Shown here piece by piece: positions 22,251-34,947 of a stretch of DNA of 64,000 nt (its first letter is position 1; each line of letters begins with the position of its first letter). The DNA comes from Euphorbia lathyris (lineage: Eukaryota; Streptophyta; Magnoliopsida; Malpighiales; Euphorbiaceae): NCBI RefSeq assembly GCF_963576675.1, contig NC_088913.1, forward strand, positions 92,751,001-92,815,000, given 5' to 3'. Position numbers and translations under genes: made by a program. The notes beneath the pieces were generated by a model, which had not been told where the DNA came from, ran no database searches, and saw nothing but the letters and a program-made list of their open reading frames with translations.

Positions 22251-22268
22251 TGGCGACTCTACTGGGGA
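22251..22268 (+). other. Primer-binding site of the 27.8-kb element
   Basis: TGGCGACTCTACTGGGGA starts two bases after the 5' LTR. TGGCGACTC...CTGGGGA is the tRNA-Arg-type primer site usual in Ogre/Tat elements, and it fixes the LTR end at 22248. Confidence 0.8.
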
Positions 22269-24319
22269 AGCGAGAAATTTGATTCCGGAAGGCATGCACT
22301 AAGCCCTTAACGGGGACGGATCGTTTTACTTCTTTTCGTATGCATTCACGAGCATTATTGCAAACCCTTTGGGTAATTTCCACGAAACCTCTAGCGAGAG
22401 TCCATTCGTCGCTCAAAAGAGGCTAGCGTAAGTTCCCCCTTATAGTAAGGCGCCAGAGGGTCCCCATCCATTCGTTAGGGGCGAATCTGTGCGGTCCTGT
22501 GAGGTCCCGCGGTCAGCCGTGTCAGCATATAGTAGCCTTAGAAGTTTCCATAGGATTACCCGTTACTATTTTTGATGTGATAAATGAATCAGTTTGTGTT
22601 TTCAAACCGCCATGATACGTGTCTAATCCTAAGTTATGTAAAGAAAATGAGACGATGCGTTAATATATACTCATGAATCGACATACTAATTACCCCAAAA
22701 ACATCGAAACGATTTGAACTAAAGACGACTTAGTCATCTCATATGAATGAACATGTGCGACCCGCCTTGTCCCTTTCGGTGTCCCGACGAAGGCACGTGT
22801 TCAGGAAATACGTTATGACGTAAGCACGTATTAGTATGAATCGGTTCGGTGTTAAGGATAGTTATATTTCGATACAAAAGACTATATTAACGGTAGCCGT
22901 TATTCACATTCTTTAGATAAATTGGGATAAAACGAGATCACGACGAAACGAAAACGAAGAACATTTCTGTTTCGAATGACCTTGTTGTAACGTGAAAAGT
23001 TTCGCACAAGTAGCCCATCCCTTCCGAATAAAAGATGAGCTTTTACGTTATGCCTTGTGTCATTCTTAAGAGAAATGGACGTGTCCGCAAAAGGTGACTA
23101 AGAAAATAAAAAGACAAAAATGAACTAAACGACCAAAATCATTCTGAATCTACGATATATGTTAATCCCGCGAGTAGTTAAAGAAAATAAACCAATGTCG
23201 TTGAATACGTGCCTCGGACGAGAGTATACCCCGTTTAAAATCTCGAAGCCGAATTAAGCCAAACCATATAATTGCGCCATATGGACGAGACTGCGGGTTT
23301 TGACTAACGACTCGATCATTTCGACCGTTACCAAAACTGCAAGAAATATGGCCCGATATATGTGTTTGCTTAAATTCGCGCCTAAAGGAAAGAGAACGGT
23401 GATATCCTCGCCTCGAATAAACACGCGATCCAACGAAACGTTGATTTTCTATAACCACGCTAAGGTGACGTATCTCGTAGATTGGAAAGGATAAAGGATT
23501 GTTGTTAGCCGAAAGATTACCGTGCGCTCAAATAAGACTCACCGTCTTTTCACATAGCAAAATGAGCAAACGAATCCTCGACGCTAAGAACAAACACGTT
23601 ACGCAATGAATCTGTTCCCTAAAATAAATCCAAAAGTAATTCCATCACTAAACAAACGCGTGGTTACGTCTCTCGATAGATCCAAAAAGATCCCGTTGTA
23701 ATCCAAAAATTGAGACACGAATCCAAGTAAATGAAAGGGAACGAATCATAGACGATAACGACGATTGAACCAGAAGAATAACTCGAACCATGTCTAAAAA
23801 CCGAGATGCGCTCAAAGGGAGTCGAAACCCGAATTAATGCGTCTCGCAAAAGGACGAAAGACGAGTTATTCTGAAAGGACAATCCAATTTGGTCGATTTC
23901 TTAAGTCACTGAATGGGGATACGTCAAAACGAACTGTATTGTCTGATGGATGATTTACTTTTCCACAATAATCGATGGCATCACGTGTCCTCTGGACCAC
24001 GGTGTGAGCCCATACCAAAATCCTAGGAAAGAGACTTGGACCAACGAGTGTGTGGAGAAATAAGGATGGAAGAGAGATGATGTGATGATTGTGATTGTTA
24101 TCTAATGTTTTCTTTCTCTTATTGCGATCTACTTATGCATTATGTACGATCTTCGCTAACTAGTTTGTTTGTATAGATTTATATCTTGTTGTACATCAGT
24201 CGAGTCAGATTTAAGTTATAATGCGTTCTATGCTTAACGAATCATTGCAATCATACCATATAGAGCGTTGCATGCTAACCGCATTGCGTGCAGCCATTCT
24301 AGGTTTCATAGATTTAGGA
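22269..24319 (+). other. Leader of the 27.8-kb element
   Basis: About 2 kb of mid-GC sequence with no sustained ORF on either strand. Ogre-type elements carry an extra ORF upstream of gag, but nothing like it can be read here. It is probably untranslated or fully decayed. Confidence 0.5.
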
Positions 24320-27300
24320 CGTGTTTATTAGGAAAGTGAGAAAGAGTCGGCCCCAGCGTCGCTTGTCATTCAGGAGGCATACTAGTTATGTCGTGACGTA
24401 TCCCATACATCTTTGCCTGGTCGTACCTATGTGTTGGGACGCATCCTTGGCATGTCTCGTGCGTCTTCACCGTGTCGTTTGTATGCTAGCTAGGAGGCAT
24501 GTCCATTATGTCGTGACGTATCCTATGCATCTTCGCCTTAGCATACTGTGCGTATGATAGCGTACCTCATATGTTTTTCCAGCATCGTAGGCACTAGTTA
24601 GAAGGTACAACCCTTATGTCATGGCGTATCCCCTACGCCTTGGTTTTGGCATACCCCGTATGTCACGGCACCTCCAATATGTCCTTACCCTGTCAAGAGG
24701 CGTACTATTCTCTCGTGACGTATCCCCTATGTCTTTGTTGTGTCGTGTCATCACGCGTCCACCCGTCAGGAGTCCCACCTGTCATGTGGTGACGTATTCC
24801 TTGCATCTTTACTTTGTCGTACCCCTGAGGACATAACGCACCCCCCATGCACTTTCCAGTAAACATTCAGACACTGATCAAGGGGTGTACCCGTTATGCT
24901 ATGACATATACTACATGTCCTTTCCCTGTCGTGCCTCGTATATTATGATCCATCCCTTGTGTCTTTACCACGTCATTGCACACCGGCCAGAAGGGGTACC
25001 ATGTGTGTCATAACGCATCATGTACATCTTCGCCTCATTCCTTGCGCCAAGCAAGGGGCATGAGTTGCATACCCCATATGTCAGGGCATATCCGGTGCTT
25101 GTTCACCATGTTATGTATGTTAGACGGAAGGCATACCATTTGAGCTGTGGCGTAGCCCAGACATCCTTACCCCGTCCCATCTTCCATATCGTGGAATGTC
25201 CTATGCGTCTCCATCACGTCAGCTATACGCTAGTCAAGACGTGTACTCGATGCGCCACCGTGCACCGCGTACATTCAGGCATTGTCAAGGTCGCACATCG
25301 TGATAGGTCACAAATGCGTCATCCATATCAGATACACTAGTCCAGAGCCATACCCCACATGTCACGACTTGAGTTCTCACCTTGTTAGGTGCCTAATGAA
25401 AGACATACCCCGTATGTCATGATGAATCTCGCACGTCTTTACCAGGTCTTGCATACCCGTCAAGTGGTCTACCTCTAGACCCCGAGGTGTTCTCTACGTC
25501 TTCTCCAGGTTATACTTTGCGTGGGATGGGTCGGACATATTTTATCGTCCCGTTCATACCATTAGGGGGTATACCGCCTGCATCGTGACCTGCCACACGC
25601 ACCTTCGCCATCGTGTTTAAGTCATCCGGAGACATATCCCATATGTCGTGACGTACTCCGCCTCCCTCTGTCATGGTTAACAATACCAAACTGCTTGGTG
25701 GTCGTACCTTGTTGTCCTAACATTCACATCGTGGGGAAAATTCCGTTCACTTTCCGCATGGTCGACTCGAGACATACTATGTGTGTCGCCACGTCACTTA
25801 GAACTTATCGATAGTTCAAAAAAAAAAAGAAACATTGTCATGGCATCGGTTCCCCCCGAGACTCGAATTAACCATTCGTCATATGTCTCACACACGTCCT
25901 ACTTACGCCACAAGACATACCATGTATGTCGCTATGCCTTAGCCAACACATATCAAGATTATGACTGGTACCTTGATCTCAAATGGAACCATAATCTCAC
26001 GGGTCGTCGTCACCTCCCTTTCGTATCTCAAGAAATACCCACGGATGTCGCCGCGCTATACATAATGCCCAGGTGATTCCAAATTACGTTGTTGTATTAT
26101 CCATGCCCCTCACCTCGTAGGTTGCCATCATGACCTTCGTGCGCTAAGACATGCCACGTGTGTCGGTGCGCCATGAACCTATACTCCAAAATTACGTGGT
26201 TGTAGGATCGAAACTTTAGGGTCGAGTGAACTGTTTCGTATGAATCTTGTTTACCCGTCGCCATTCGCATCTGGGGAGGTAACCCATACGTAGCACCTCC
26301 GTATTTCAGAACTATGGGCAATACCCTGAACTTCGAAATGAACCCTTGGCTGGTGTGTTGTCCATGCTTCCCATTTGTACCTTTAGGTGCGGCATGTGGG
26401 TCGTCATAGCGTCCCCTCGTATTTAAGTCATCCCACTGTCCGGACCCCAGGTTCACATTGACCCTCTGATGCACGCTTCACACGAAGTCGCGGCGTCACA
26501 TTCGCGCTTTAAGTGGCGCCTTATATGTCGCCTCATCACATCTAATGAATCTGTGCGTTATTTTACTAACCGCTTGGCTAGTAGGTCATCACCACACCCC
26601 ATTGGTACTCTCAGTCGTACCTTGTATATCAACACGTCATTGTACTAAGGTAACCCACGCATCCTTGGTCTTCTCGAGACGCCCCGTCACATCTTCAAAA
26701 CAGCCAAATCAATATGAGACGTAACAGGTGTGTCACCATATATCGTAACACGTCAGTATTCCAAAACATGTGACACTAGTGCTTCAAACACATATCGGCT
26801 TTCGGTGCATATCCCGTATGTCACCGCTTACGCTTTGGTCGCTGGACGGGCCTTGTCAAAACGCGCCCCACATGTCGCCTTGTCATCAGAAATATTTGCA
26901 GTCCACGAATATGTCATTAGGCTATCCAATTTTGGATCCGCCTTTGACATACGTTCCGTATGTCATCCCTCGCACCTTACTCACATGTCGAAGACTGAGT
27001 CATTTATACCGTCCAGTCAGGGTTAAGCTTATAGCACACACCCACATACGCGGTTCGGTACGTCTGGTTCGCATGTCAAATGTCGAGTCACTCATGTCAT
27101 TTAAGTTCAAGTCGAATCTGGGGCAAGTTCATATATGTCATCATGTGCATCTTGCTTACACCTCCAATGTCGAGTCATTTGTATCGACAAGTTCAAGTTG
27201 AACTTTTGGCCCGTACCTGTCGTATAGAGTGATTCATGTCATCGAGTCCAAGTCATACTCTTAGGCATGTGCCCTATGGGCTGTCTCGAGGATCCCGCTC

Positions 27301-29060
27301 ATCCCTTGACACACTGAGTCATTCATGTCGTGAGGCTCCTATCAAACTCTTGACGTACGCCCTGTAAATTGTCACTCATATCTTGAGTACGCCTCAAACA
27401 GCGGTTTGTTTATGTTGTCAAATCCTCGACACGCTCCCCTTACACCCTTGGTATTATTGTCTATGCGCCCCAAACTCTGAATTGCCTTATTTACGAGTCT
27501 GAGACATATGCCCTATGTGTCGCTATTTGGGTCTCGCTCGTATCAGTAGTATCGAGTTGTTCATACCGCGGCTAAATCCAACATTTGGCACTTACCTCGA
27601 AGGTCTTGGTGTGCGTCCCCATTGCTCCTCGAGTTGTTCATAGTAATAGGTCCTAGTCATCTCAAATATCGGTGATGAACCCTATACGTCGTAAGTATCC
27701 ACATAAGATCTTTAGGGATTCTCATGAGACATATCATCATCAGGTTTGCGCTATGAAACAAATTGACCTTCGACACGTACCGGGTAAGTCGTCGTTTCCG
27801 TCTCGTTGATAGCTCGATCGAATTAGGACACTTCTCATTCTACCAGACGCACCGATGTCCGCAAATTCATCGAGGTATTTGGGGTCTCTAGCTTAAGTTA
27901 ATCCTTAGACTGCACCATGCGTGTCGGTATCGTGTGTAGCTGACACTTCCAATGTTGTTAGAAGGTACCTCTCGAGTCATCTCTGTGCTTCATCTATACC
28001 CAGAGTTCGTCAGATAATACGTGTGTCGTATGCATACCCTATTCGTGTCTCGTACCTAGCATGTTGGATTTCCCCCACGATGGTTGAAATCCCAAAATCA
28101 AGCCATCACATCGTTCGTCAGTTGCGTATAAGTCAATCGTGGGGGCACATTAAGTGGGACTCCCATCCTGCCGTTTGGCTACCTCTAAGGCATACAACGT
28201 ACGTCACCGCATTTCCTAAATGCACCATGTTTCGAACCACTCTGCCCAAGCACTAGTGAGTCGAGTAGGAATTAATAATTGGCACATGCCTCGATGTTGA
28301 CATATGCATCCTATTCGAACCTCGAGTATCAGGTATTCCGTGTGCATTATCCCGTCAAATAATACCCGTCATTGCAATAGTGGCTTTCCAAGAGAAGCTG
28401 ACAATTGGCACACATCACGTATGTCACTCGCGTCCTCCTTATGCCTTAACCTGTTTGAGGCACGCCCCGTGTGTTACCACTTTCTGCATAGCCCGCCAAG
28501 GTTCCGTTGGTACGTCTACGCATTTGTGTCTTGGGTTTAAACTAACCATCGACCCACACCCCATATGCGGTGGCCTCGTCCCGCTTGCTTCTAGTTTAGG
28601 ACACACCCTCTATGCCGGCCTGTTTCAGGAAACTTGTGATTCCCAGAAAGACGTTTCCCTGTTATCAGTATCAATACCAAGTAAACTATGGACAAGTGCC
28701 CCGCATGTCTCCGTCACGGTCTGTTTGAGTCTCGGACATACTGTGAGCGTCACATCAGTCCATGTAACACCGCGTATCTTCGAAGTACGTCATTACTACT
28801 AGGGAGGGAAATCCCTCACCTACACCTCATGCATGATCGCTTAGGTTGTTCTTTTTAGATCGTGAGTCGTATCAATGTACCAAGTATGTCATTCCCACCG
28901 CTCATGTCGCTACCCCTCCAATGTATCTACACGTCACGAATATCATCGGGGTACACTCTCATTTACCTAGCGCCCTAGGGAATTTTACTTATCATGAGGG
29001 TCGTCTCAATCTCACAAGTGTCAGTCGTGTCAAGCGTCATTCAACATTGTACATCTTATA
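24320..29060 (+). repeat. 4.7-kb degenerate repeat zone
   Basis: Dozens of diverged copies of a core close to ATGTCGTGACGTATCCC, often followed by ATGCATCTTCGCC and GTCGTACC, recur every 40 to 110 bp. Clear examples are near 24388, 24510, 24618, 24710 and 24785. Composition is mid-GC against the AT-rich flanks. Open frames here are short, unlike any family and rich in His/Tyr/Val from the repeat itself, so they are not called as genes. Early copies are closer to the core than later ones. Confidence 0.65.
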
Positions 29061-29354
29061 AAGCATTGCAAGGTAAACTTGTAGGGTTCGTACTAATGTG
29101 TGTATAACAGTTGAAATGGTTTCAAGCATCGGCACTTCCAAACAGGTAAGTTAGCACAAACGATCGAAGTACTGCCAACGGCTCTGGTAAATAAAAAGAA
29201 AAAAGAAAAAAAGGGTTTAGCTCCAGTCAAGTCGTGTTTATGTTGTGAGAAATAAAGCGCAGATCACGAATCATGCATACATCCATCTATAGGAGGCACA
29301 AATAGATAGCTTTAGCATTCGCATCGCACGTGCATTGCATCATCAAAATTCATA

Positions 29355-30164
29355 ATGCCTAAAAAGCTCCACTCATCGATCCTTTCTCTTTCCTTGTTAG
29401 AAACCCAACTCATGGCCCAGTCCAACAATTCAAACCATAATCTTGAGAGCCGTGTGCAAGGGGCTTTAGCCAAATACATCTTTTCTAATGAGTTCAAACG
29501 TGCTCTTAATGATCCGGAGAATGTTAAGCATAAGGGGGTTGAAAATTCCCAGGAGATGATAGGAGATTTCAATCTCAGAGTAGAAATCGAGCGAGTTCTT
29601 CCTGATATCCTTGCTTCAGATGAATTCAAGATAGAGCTGAAAAGGTTGGTCATGGAGGTCCTGAGCGAGTCACTAGTCGCGGAGATCCCGAAAGCTGCTA
29701 TGGAGAAACCTATGTTCCAGCTCACGTCACAAGTTAATCCACAAACATTCACTCCACCAAGGGTAGTCTCACACCATATTTCACGAACACAACAAGATCC
29801 ACACCATCGGGGACATGAGATTACCAGGGTTGTTCGCCCTCCATCGCCCACTCAGTATAGGAGAGAGGGAAGGGAATTCTCCACTTTCGCCCAACCCTTG
29901 TTTGAAGTGTTGGAGGGTCTACGAATGCATGACATACTTCATCCTCTACCAGCCACGAGAGATCAAACCACTGAGTTAGTCAAACGCAGGGGATACTGCC
30001 ACTTCCACCAGAAATATGGTCACGAAACAAGCACTTGCATGAGGTTGAAACATGAAATCCAAGATCTCATCGAAGCTGGAAAGATAAGTGATCCAGATCT
30101 TTCTCAACAGATGAAGCCTTCGACTTGTTCCTTGAATGGCGAAGTCTACAACGGATCAGGATAA
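29355..30164 (+). CDS. Gag C-terminal-like protein of the 27.8-kb element
   Basis: A 269-codon ORF. The first ATG is at 29355; MAQSNNSNHN at 29412 is an alternative start. The N-terminal 130 residues are hydrophilic and charged with no recognised domain. The C-terminal part resembles the end of Tat/Ogre gag: FEVLEGLRMHDILHPL, then the knuckle YCHFHQKYGHETSTC (C-x2-H-x4-H-x4-C), then LKHEIQDLIEAGKI. The gag core is absent and no pol follows. It could bind element RNA for packaging by a helper's gag. The intact frame in an otherwise non-coding interior suggests recent or ongoing selection, or youth. Confidence 0.7.
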   Translation: MPKKLHSSILSLSLLETQLMAQSNNSNHNLESRVQGALAKYIFSNEFKRALNDPENVKHKGVENSQEMIGDFNLRVEIERVLPDILASDEFKIELKRLVMEVLSESLVAEIPKAAMEKPMFQLTSQVNPQTFTPPRVVSHHISRTQQDPHHRGHEITRVVRPPSPTQYRREGREFSTFAQPLFEVLEGLRMHDILHPLPATRDQTTELVKRRGYCHFHQKYGHETSTCMRLKHEIQDLIEAGKISDPDLSQQMKPSTCSLNGEVYNGSG

Positions 30165-32075
30165 TCTAAAGAAGAAGTTCCCGAGATTGAGGACACTTAT
30201 GAAGTGGGAGAATCTGAAGCTTCTTGAAGTAGCATGAGAGAGAGGAGTGCACTTGTAGTCTTTATCCTTGTCTTTTATTTTATCTTCTATTCCACAAGAT
30301 GTTATTAACCTCCTTTTGAATTCAATGAAATTTTGTTTCCGCAAATTTATCCTAAACATACATACTTACATTTGATATCTACTCAATTGAGATATTCCCG
30401 CTCCTATCATGGCACGGACGTAAGATCTAGAATATACTTATTGCTCAGTACTTAACCACTGAAGAGAGAAAATTAAGAGGGTAAAAAAAAAAAGCAAAAT
30501 AAATCATGAGAAGCGATTCCCTGACCCATCAAACGAAGGGTTCTCACCGGCTTTTGCCAAGAAGAAGATTGAGCAACAATCAACAAAGTCCAAAAGAGAG
30601 AAAAAGAAAAGAAAATATGGAGCAAGCAACAAGCCCTTAGAGCCATACTTGCACTGAGGCACCGACAAAGATTTCTCCCCCCAAAGGGGGACGCAAGTAT
30701 AGGAGTGCGCCATTCAGAACGAGGCGGGGGCAACTAACCTATCAGCGATAAAGTATTCTGTTCCAGGATCAACGAAAGGGTTTAGACCTGTGATGACTCA
30801 ATGTTAAACAAAGAAAGAAGAAAAAAAAGGAAAAATGATGCTAAAAAGGCCCAGGGGCAAAGTCAAGTCAATCGGAAGTAAAAGAAAATAAATCAAAAGT
30901 TGACGTGATCAGCCAAGAGGCGTCAAGGTGGCAAGAGCGGTTGACATTGTCCAACAAAGGTGTAATCAAATGTACAAGAAAAGCTCACTGTAACGAAGAA
31001 AGATCAAATGCGTAGTCAAGTGAAGCCGAAGGCGGCAACAAAGTTCAGAACTTTAATCAATCTCGAGGGAACCGAGGAATCCTTCTCATGAAAATTAAAA
31101 AAAAAAGAAAGAAAGAAAATCCCGATAGGTTGAAAATCCGCAAAGGACGGCCTATGCAACAATAAGGGACACCCCAATAAGTGAAAACCCCACGGGGCGC
31201 TTGTTTGAAAATTTTGGGGTAAAAGGAAGAGTTAAAATAACTGTGGTAAAAGGGCATGCTTTGGTGACAGCGGTTAATAAACTGAGCAGTAAACGATTCA
31301 ATGTATCTTTGCCAGGTGCTTTATTTAAGCTAGACGGTTGCATTTCTAATGACAACACCCGCATCAATAGACACCCCATCTCAACTGAAATCACCCCAAC
31401 ACCCATAAACCGATCCAAAATCTATAAAAAATGAAAAATTAAAAAAAAAGACTATTCCTCTCTCTCATGCTCCATGAAGTCTGGTTCCTCTGCTCCTATG
31501 TGGTCCTCTCAAGGGTCAAACTTCGACCGAAGCGTCTCTCCTCCATAGCTACTCCCAACGCCAGTATCCCTAGTTTGGCGCACATGAAATCTCGCCTCAA
31601 GTTGGCAGGGGCGTACGCTAGCATCAACTTCTAACCTACGCCAAGACGGTAACTTTAATCGGGGGCACGGCCCTACAATCAGATCAACGTCCATCTCACT
31701 CTGGAAGCTTCTCTATTAACGAAGGCATCGGGCATGAACTCATCGTCAAATGATTAGCATAGAAATGGCCCGTGGGTATAAACCCCCTCTGCTATCCGGT
31801 ATCATTCACAATCAAGAAAGAAAGAAAAGGAGAAGAAAAATTGAACAAAAAGGTTGGATTGAAAACCTCAAAAGAGGCGATCCAAGCAAAAGGAGAGGTA
31901 GAGAAAATCAGTGAGATATAGAAAAGATGAATTGAAAACCCCTAGGGGCAGTTCATGCAAAAGGAGAGATAGAGAATATCGGAGAGATCCCGTTGAGTTG
32001 AAAACCCGAAAAGGGCAGCTCAGGCAAAAATTAGGGAGAAAATGAATACGTCAAACTCTGGTTAAAGGCGAGAGC
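30165..32075 (+). other. Spacer of the 27.8-kb element
   Basis: No pol domain can be read on either strand. The segment has repeated phrases of the type TTGAAAACCCGAAAAGGGC at about 31130, 31860, 31930 and 31995, which look like degenerate short repeats typical of Tat spacers. Apparent ORFs are chance. Confidence 0.5.
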
Positions 32076-32785
32076 CCCTGTGACACGAGCTCATCAAGAC
32101 CAAATCCTCATCCTTACAACCCTTGGTTTCAAATTTAACCTCGCCCTCACCCTCGCACTCCTGGGGGACGGCCCGAACCATCATTTCTCGATCTGAAGCT
32201 ACGAAAATCCTCCAAGCCTATGAAAAGGGAATCCATCCGAGTATCTCATCCACATGTACATAGTTTGCATTCCCACATGTCCATACATCCATATAAAGCA
32301 AAGCACATAGGCCACACGTGCGCACATTCAAACACACGCACGGTCACCTGCATACGCACATATAAGTGTTTACATGCATCCATAGATTAGGCTACATCCA
32401 CCCATCTCTATGCATCGCCACATACCTTTCCTTGACACAAGCTCATCAAAACCAAATTCCCGTCCTTATAACCCTTGGTTTCAAACTTATCCTCACCCTC
32501 GTCCTTGCACACATTGGGGATGGCCCGAAGCATCATTTATCGATCTAAAGCTACCGAAATCCTCCAGCCTATGAAAAGGGAATCCGTTCGACCATCTCAT
32601 CCACACATACATAGTTTGCATACACACATGTCCATACATCCGCATAAAGCAAAACACATCAGCCTCACTTATGCACATTCAAACACACGCACAGTCACCT
32701 ACACACACACATAGGTGTTTACATGCATCCATAGACTAGGCTACATTCATCCATCTATATGCATCACTACACACATGCGGTCGAT
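32076..32785 (+). repeat. Tandem duplication of a ~350-bp unit
   Basis: Two diverged copies are offset by about 350 bp, with anchors TTGGTTTCAAA at 32123 and 32475, and TACATGCATC at 32371 and 32720. The units are rich in CA/CAT runs. No coding content was found. Confidence 0.85.
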
Positions 32786-32794
32786 TTAGAGACC

Positions 32795-33415
32795 AGGGTT
32801 GCTTTTGAGCCATTTTGACTCACGGTCGCAGACCGGAGTTGCTTTTGAGCCATCTGACTCGCGGTCGCAGACCGGAGTTGCTTTTGAGCTATTTGACTCA
32901 CGGTCGCAGATCGGAGTTGCTTTTGAGCCATCTGACTCGCGGTCGCAGACCGGAGTTGCTTTTGAGCCATTTGACTCACGGTCGCAAACCGGAGTTGCTT
33001 TTGAGCCATTTGACTCACGGTCGCAGACCGGAGTTGCTTTTGAGCCATCTGACTCACGGTCGCAGACCGGAGTTGCTTTTGAGCCATCTGACTCACGGTC
33101 GCAGACCGGAGTTGCTTTTGAGCCATCTGACTCACGGTCGCAGATCGGAGTTGCTTTTGAGCCATCTGACTCACGGTCGCAGACCGGAGTTGCTTTTGAG
33201 CCATCGCTTTTGAGCCATCTGACTCGCGGTCGCAGACCGGAGTTGCTTTTGAGCCATCTGACTCGTGGTCGCAGACCGGAGTCGCTTTTGAGCCATCTGA
33301 CTCACGGTCGCAGAACGGAGTTGCTTTTGAGCCATTTGACTCACGGTCATAGATCGGAGTTGCTTTTGAGCCATCTGACTCATGGTCGCAGGCCGGAGTT
33401 GCTTTTGAGCCATAT
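32795..33415 (+). repeat. 39-bp satellite array A (~16 copies)
   Basis: Units read TTGCTTTTGAGCCAT, then CTGACTCACGGTCGCAGA, then CCGGAG. The period is exactly 39 bp except for one short duplication near 33205. Since 39 is a multiple of three, both strands stay open; the minus strand repeats MAQKQLRSATVSQ. These frames are a by-product of the period. Copies differ at few positions. Confidence 0.95.
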
Positions 33416-34335
33416 TTACCTAAGATCGTAAATCGGGGTAGCTATTTTGCCATTATCCCCGCAGTCGCAAATCAGGGTAGCTATTTAGCCATTATTCCCG
33501 CAATCTTAAAATAGGGTAGCTATTTAGCCATTATCCCCGTAATCACAAACTAGGGTAGCTATTTAGCCATTATCCCCGCAATCTTAAAATAGGGTAGCTG
33601 TTTAGCCATTATCCCCGCAATCTTGAAATAGGGTAGCTGTTTAGCCATTATCCCCGCAACCTTGAAATAGGGTAGCTGTTTAGCCATTATCCCCACAATC
33701 TTAAAGTAGGGTAGCTATTTAGCCATTATCCCCGCAGTCGTAAATCAGGGTAGCTATTTAGCCATTATCCCCGCAATCTTGAAATAGGGTAGCTGTTTAG
33801 CCATTATCCCCGCAATCTTGAAATAGGGTAGCTGTTTAGCCATTATCCCCGCAATCTTAAAGTAGGGTAGCTATTTAGCCATTATCCCCGCAGTCGTAAA
33901 TCAGGGTAGCTGTTTAGCCATTATCCCCGCAATCTTGAAATAGGGTAGTTGTTTAGCCATTATCCCCGTAGTCGTAAACCAGGGTAGCTGTTTAGCCATT
34001 ATCCCCGCAGTCGTAAGCCAGGGTAGCTGTTTAGCCATCATCCCCGCAGTCGTAAACCAGGATAGCTGTTTAGCCATCATCCCGGCAGTCGTAAACCAGG
34101 GTAGCTGTTTAGCCATTATCCCCGCAGTCGTAAACCAGGGTAGCTGTTTAGCCATCATCCCCGCAATCTTAAAATAGGGTAGCTATTTAGCCATTATCCC
34201 CGCAGTCGTAAATCAGGGTAGCTATTTAGCCATTATCCCCGCAATCTTGAAATAGGGTAGCTGTTTAGCCATTATCCCCGCAGTCGTAAACTAGGGTAGC
34301 TATTTAGCCATTATCCCCGCAGTCGCGAACTAGGG
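33416..34335 (+). repeat. 39-bp satellite array B (~23 copies)
   Basis: Units read GTAGCTATTTAGCCATTA, then TCCCCGCAATCTTGAAATAGG, with two main variants (AATCTTGAAATAGG and AGTCGTAAACCAGG). The period is also 39 bp, and the unit aligns with array A through GCT..TTT.AGCCAT and the CGCAGTCG core. The two arrays are therefore diverged branches of one satellite. Confidence 0.95.
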
Positions 34336-34509
34336 TGCAGCCCGAAGCAGAGTCTGAAGAAGTCAGAGAGCAACGCCGGAGCGCGCAGCGCAAAGATCAG
34401 GTATGTTTCCTCCTACTCGTTACGTGTCTTTTACTTTTATATGTTTTACATTGCATGTGTTACGTTAGCAAAAAACGTTTTCGAAACACACACATCACTG
34501 TCAAAATAG

Positions 34510-34520
34510 AAAAGTAGGGG
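34510..34520 (+). other. Polypurine tract of the 27.8-kb element
   Basis: AAAAGTAGGGG, followed by CAAC and then the 3' LTR at 34525. A G-rich purine run next to the 3' LTR supports plus orientation. Confidence 0.7.
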
Positions 34521-34947
34521 CAACTGTAGACACCGAGTCGGAGCACCTGTGACGAAAACCTGGAAATAAGACGGTCGAAGCGATTGATTCCAGAAAGTTT
34601 TGAAAAATATATAAAGAATAATAAGCGGATGAAAATTAACGGCACGGCGCGGGCGCGCAACGGCATCCCGCACGCGGACGACGATGGTCGAACGCCCGCT
34701 CGAAGGCTCGAGACGTGCCCGCGGCGTCCGTCGGACGCACCGCGAGTGGCACGCTCTCGACGTCCGAGCAATGCCTGGGACCGCTGGCGGTGCGCGCCCT
34801 CATGGGCCGTTGAGCGCACGTGCCTAGCAGCGTGAGGCGCGCGTTCGGCGGCCGCGACGTGTGAGCGTCTGGCTGCGCGGAACGCGCGCTCGACGGCCAC
34901 GGAGTGCACGCGTCCGACGGCGCGGGGCACGCCCAGAGAGTTGCCGG

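Noticed and set aside
24321..28802. Several plus-strand ORFs of 70-143 codons
   Set aside because: They are products of the degenerate repeat zone. Start points are scattered and the translations share only repeat-derived words.
29312..29851. 179-codon minus-strand ORF
   Set aside because: It is the shadow of the plus-strand gag-like ORF and shows no domain.
32795..34335. CRISPR-like array
   Set aside because: Units are head-to-tail 39-bp repeats without unique spacers, in a plant retrotransposon. They are satellite arrays.
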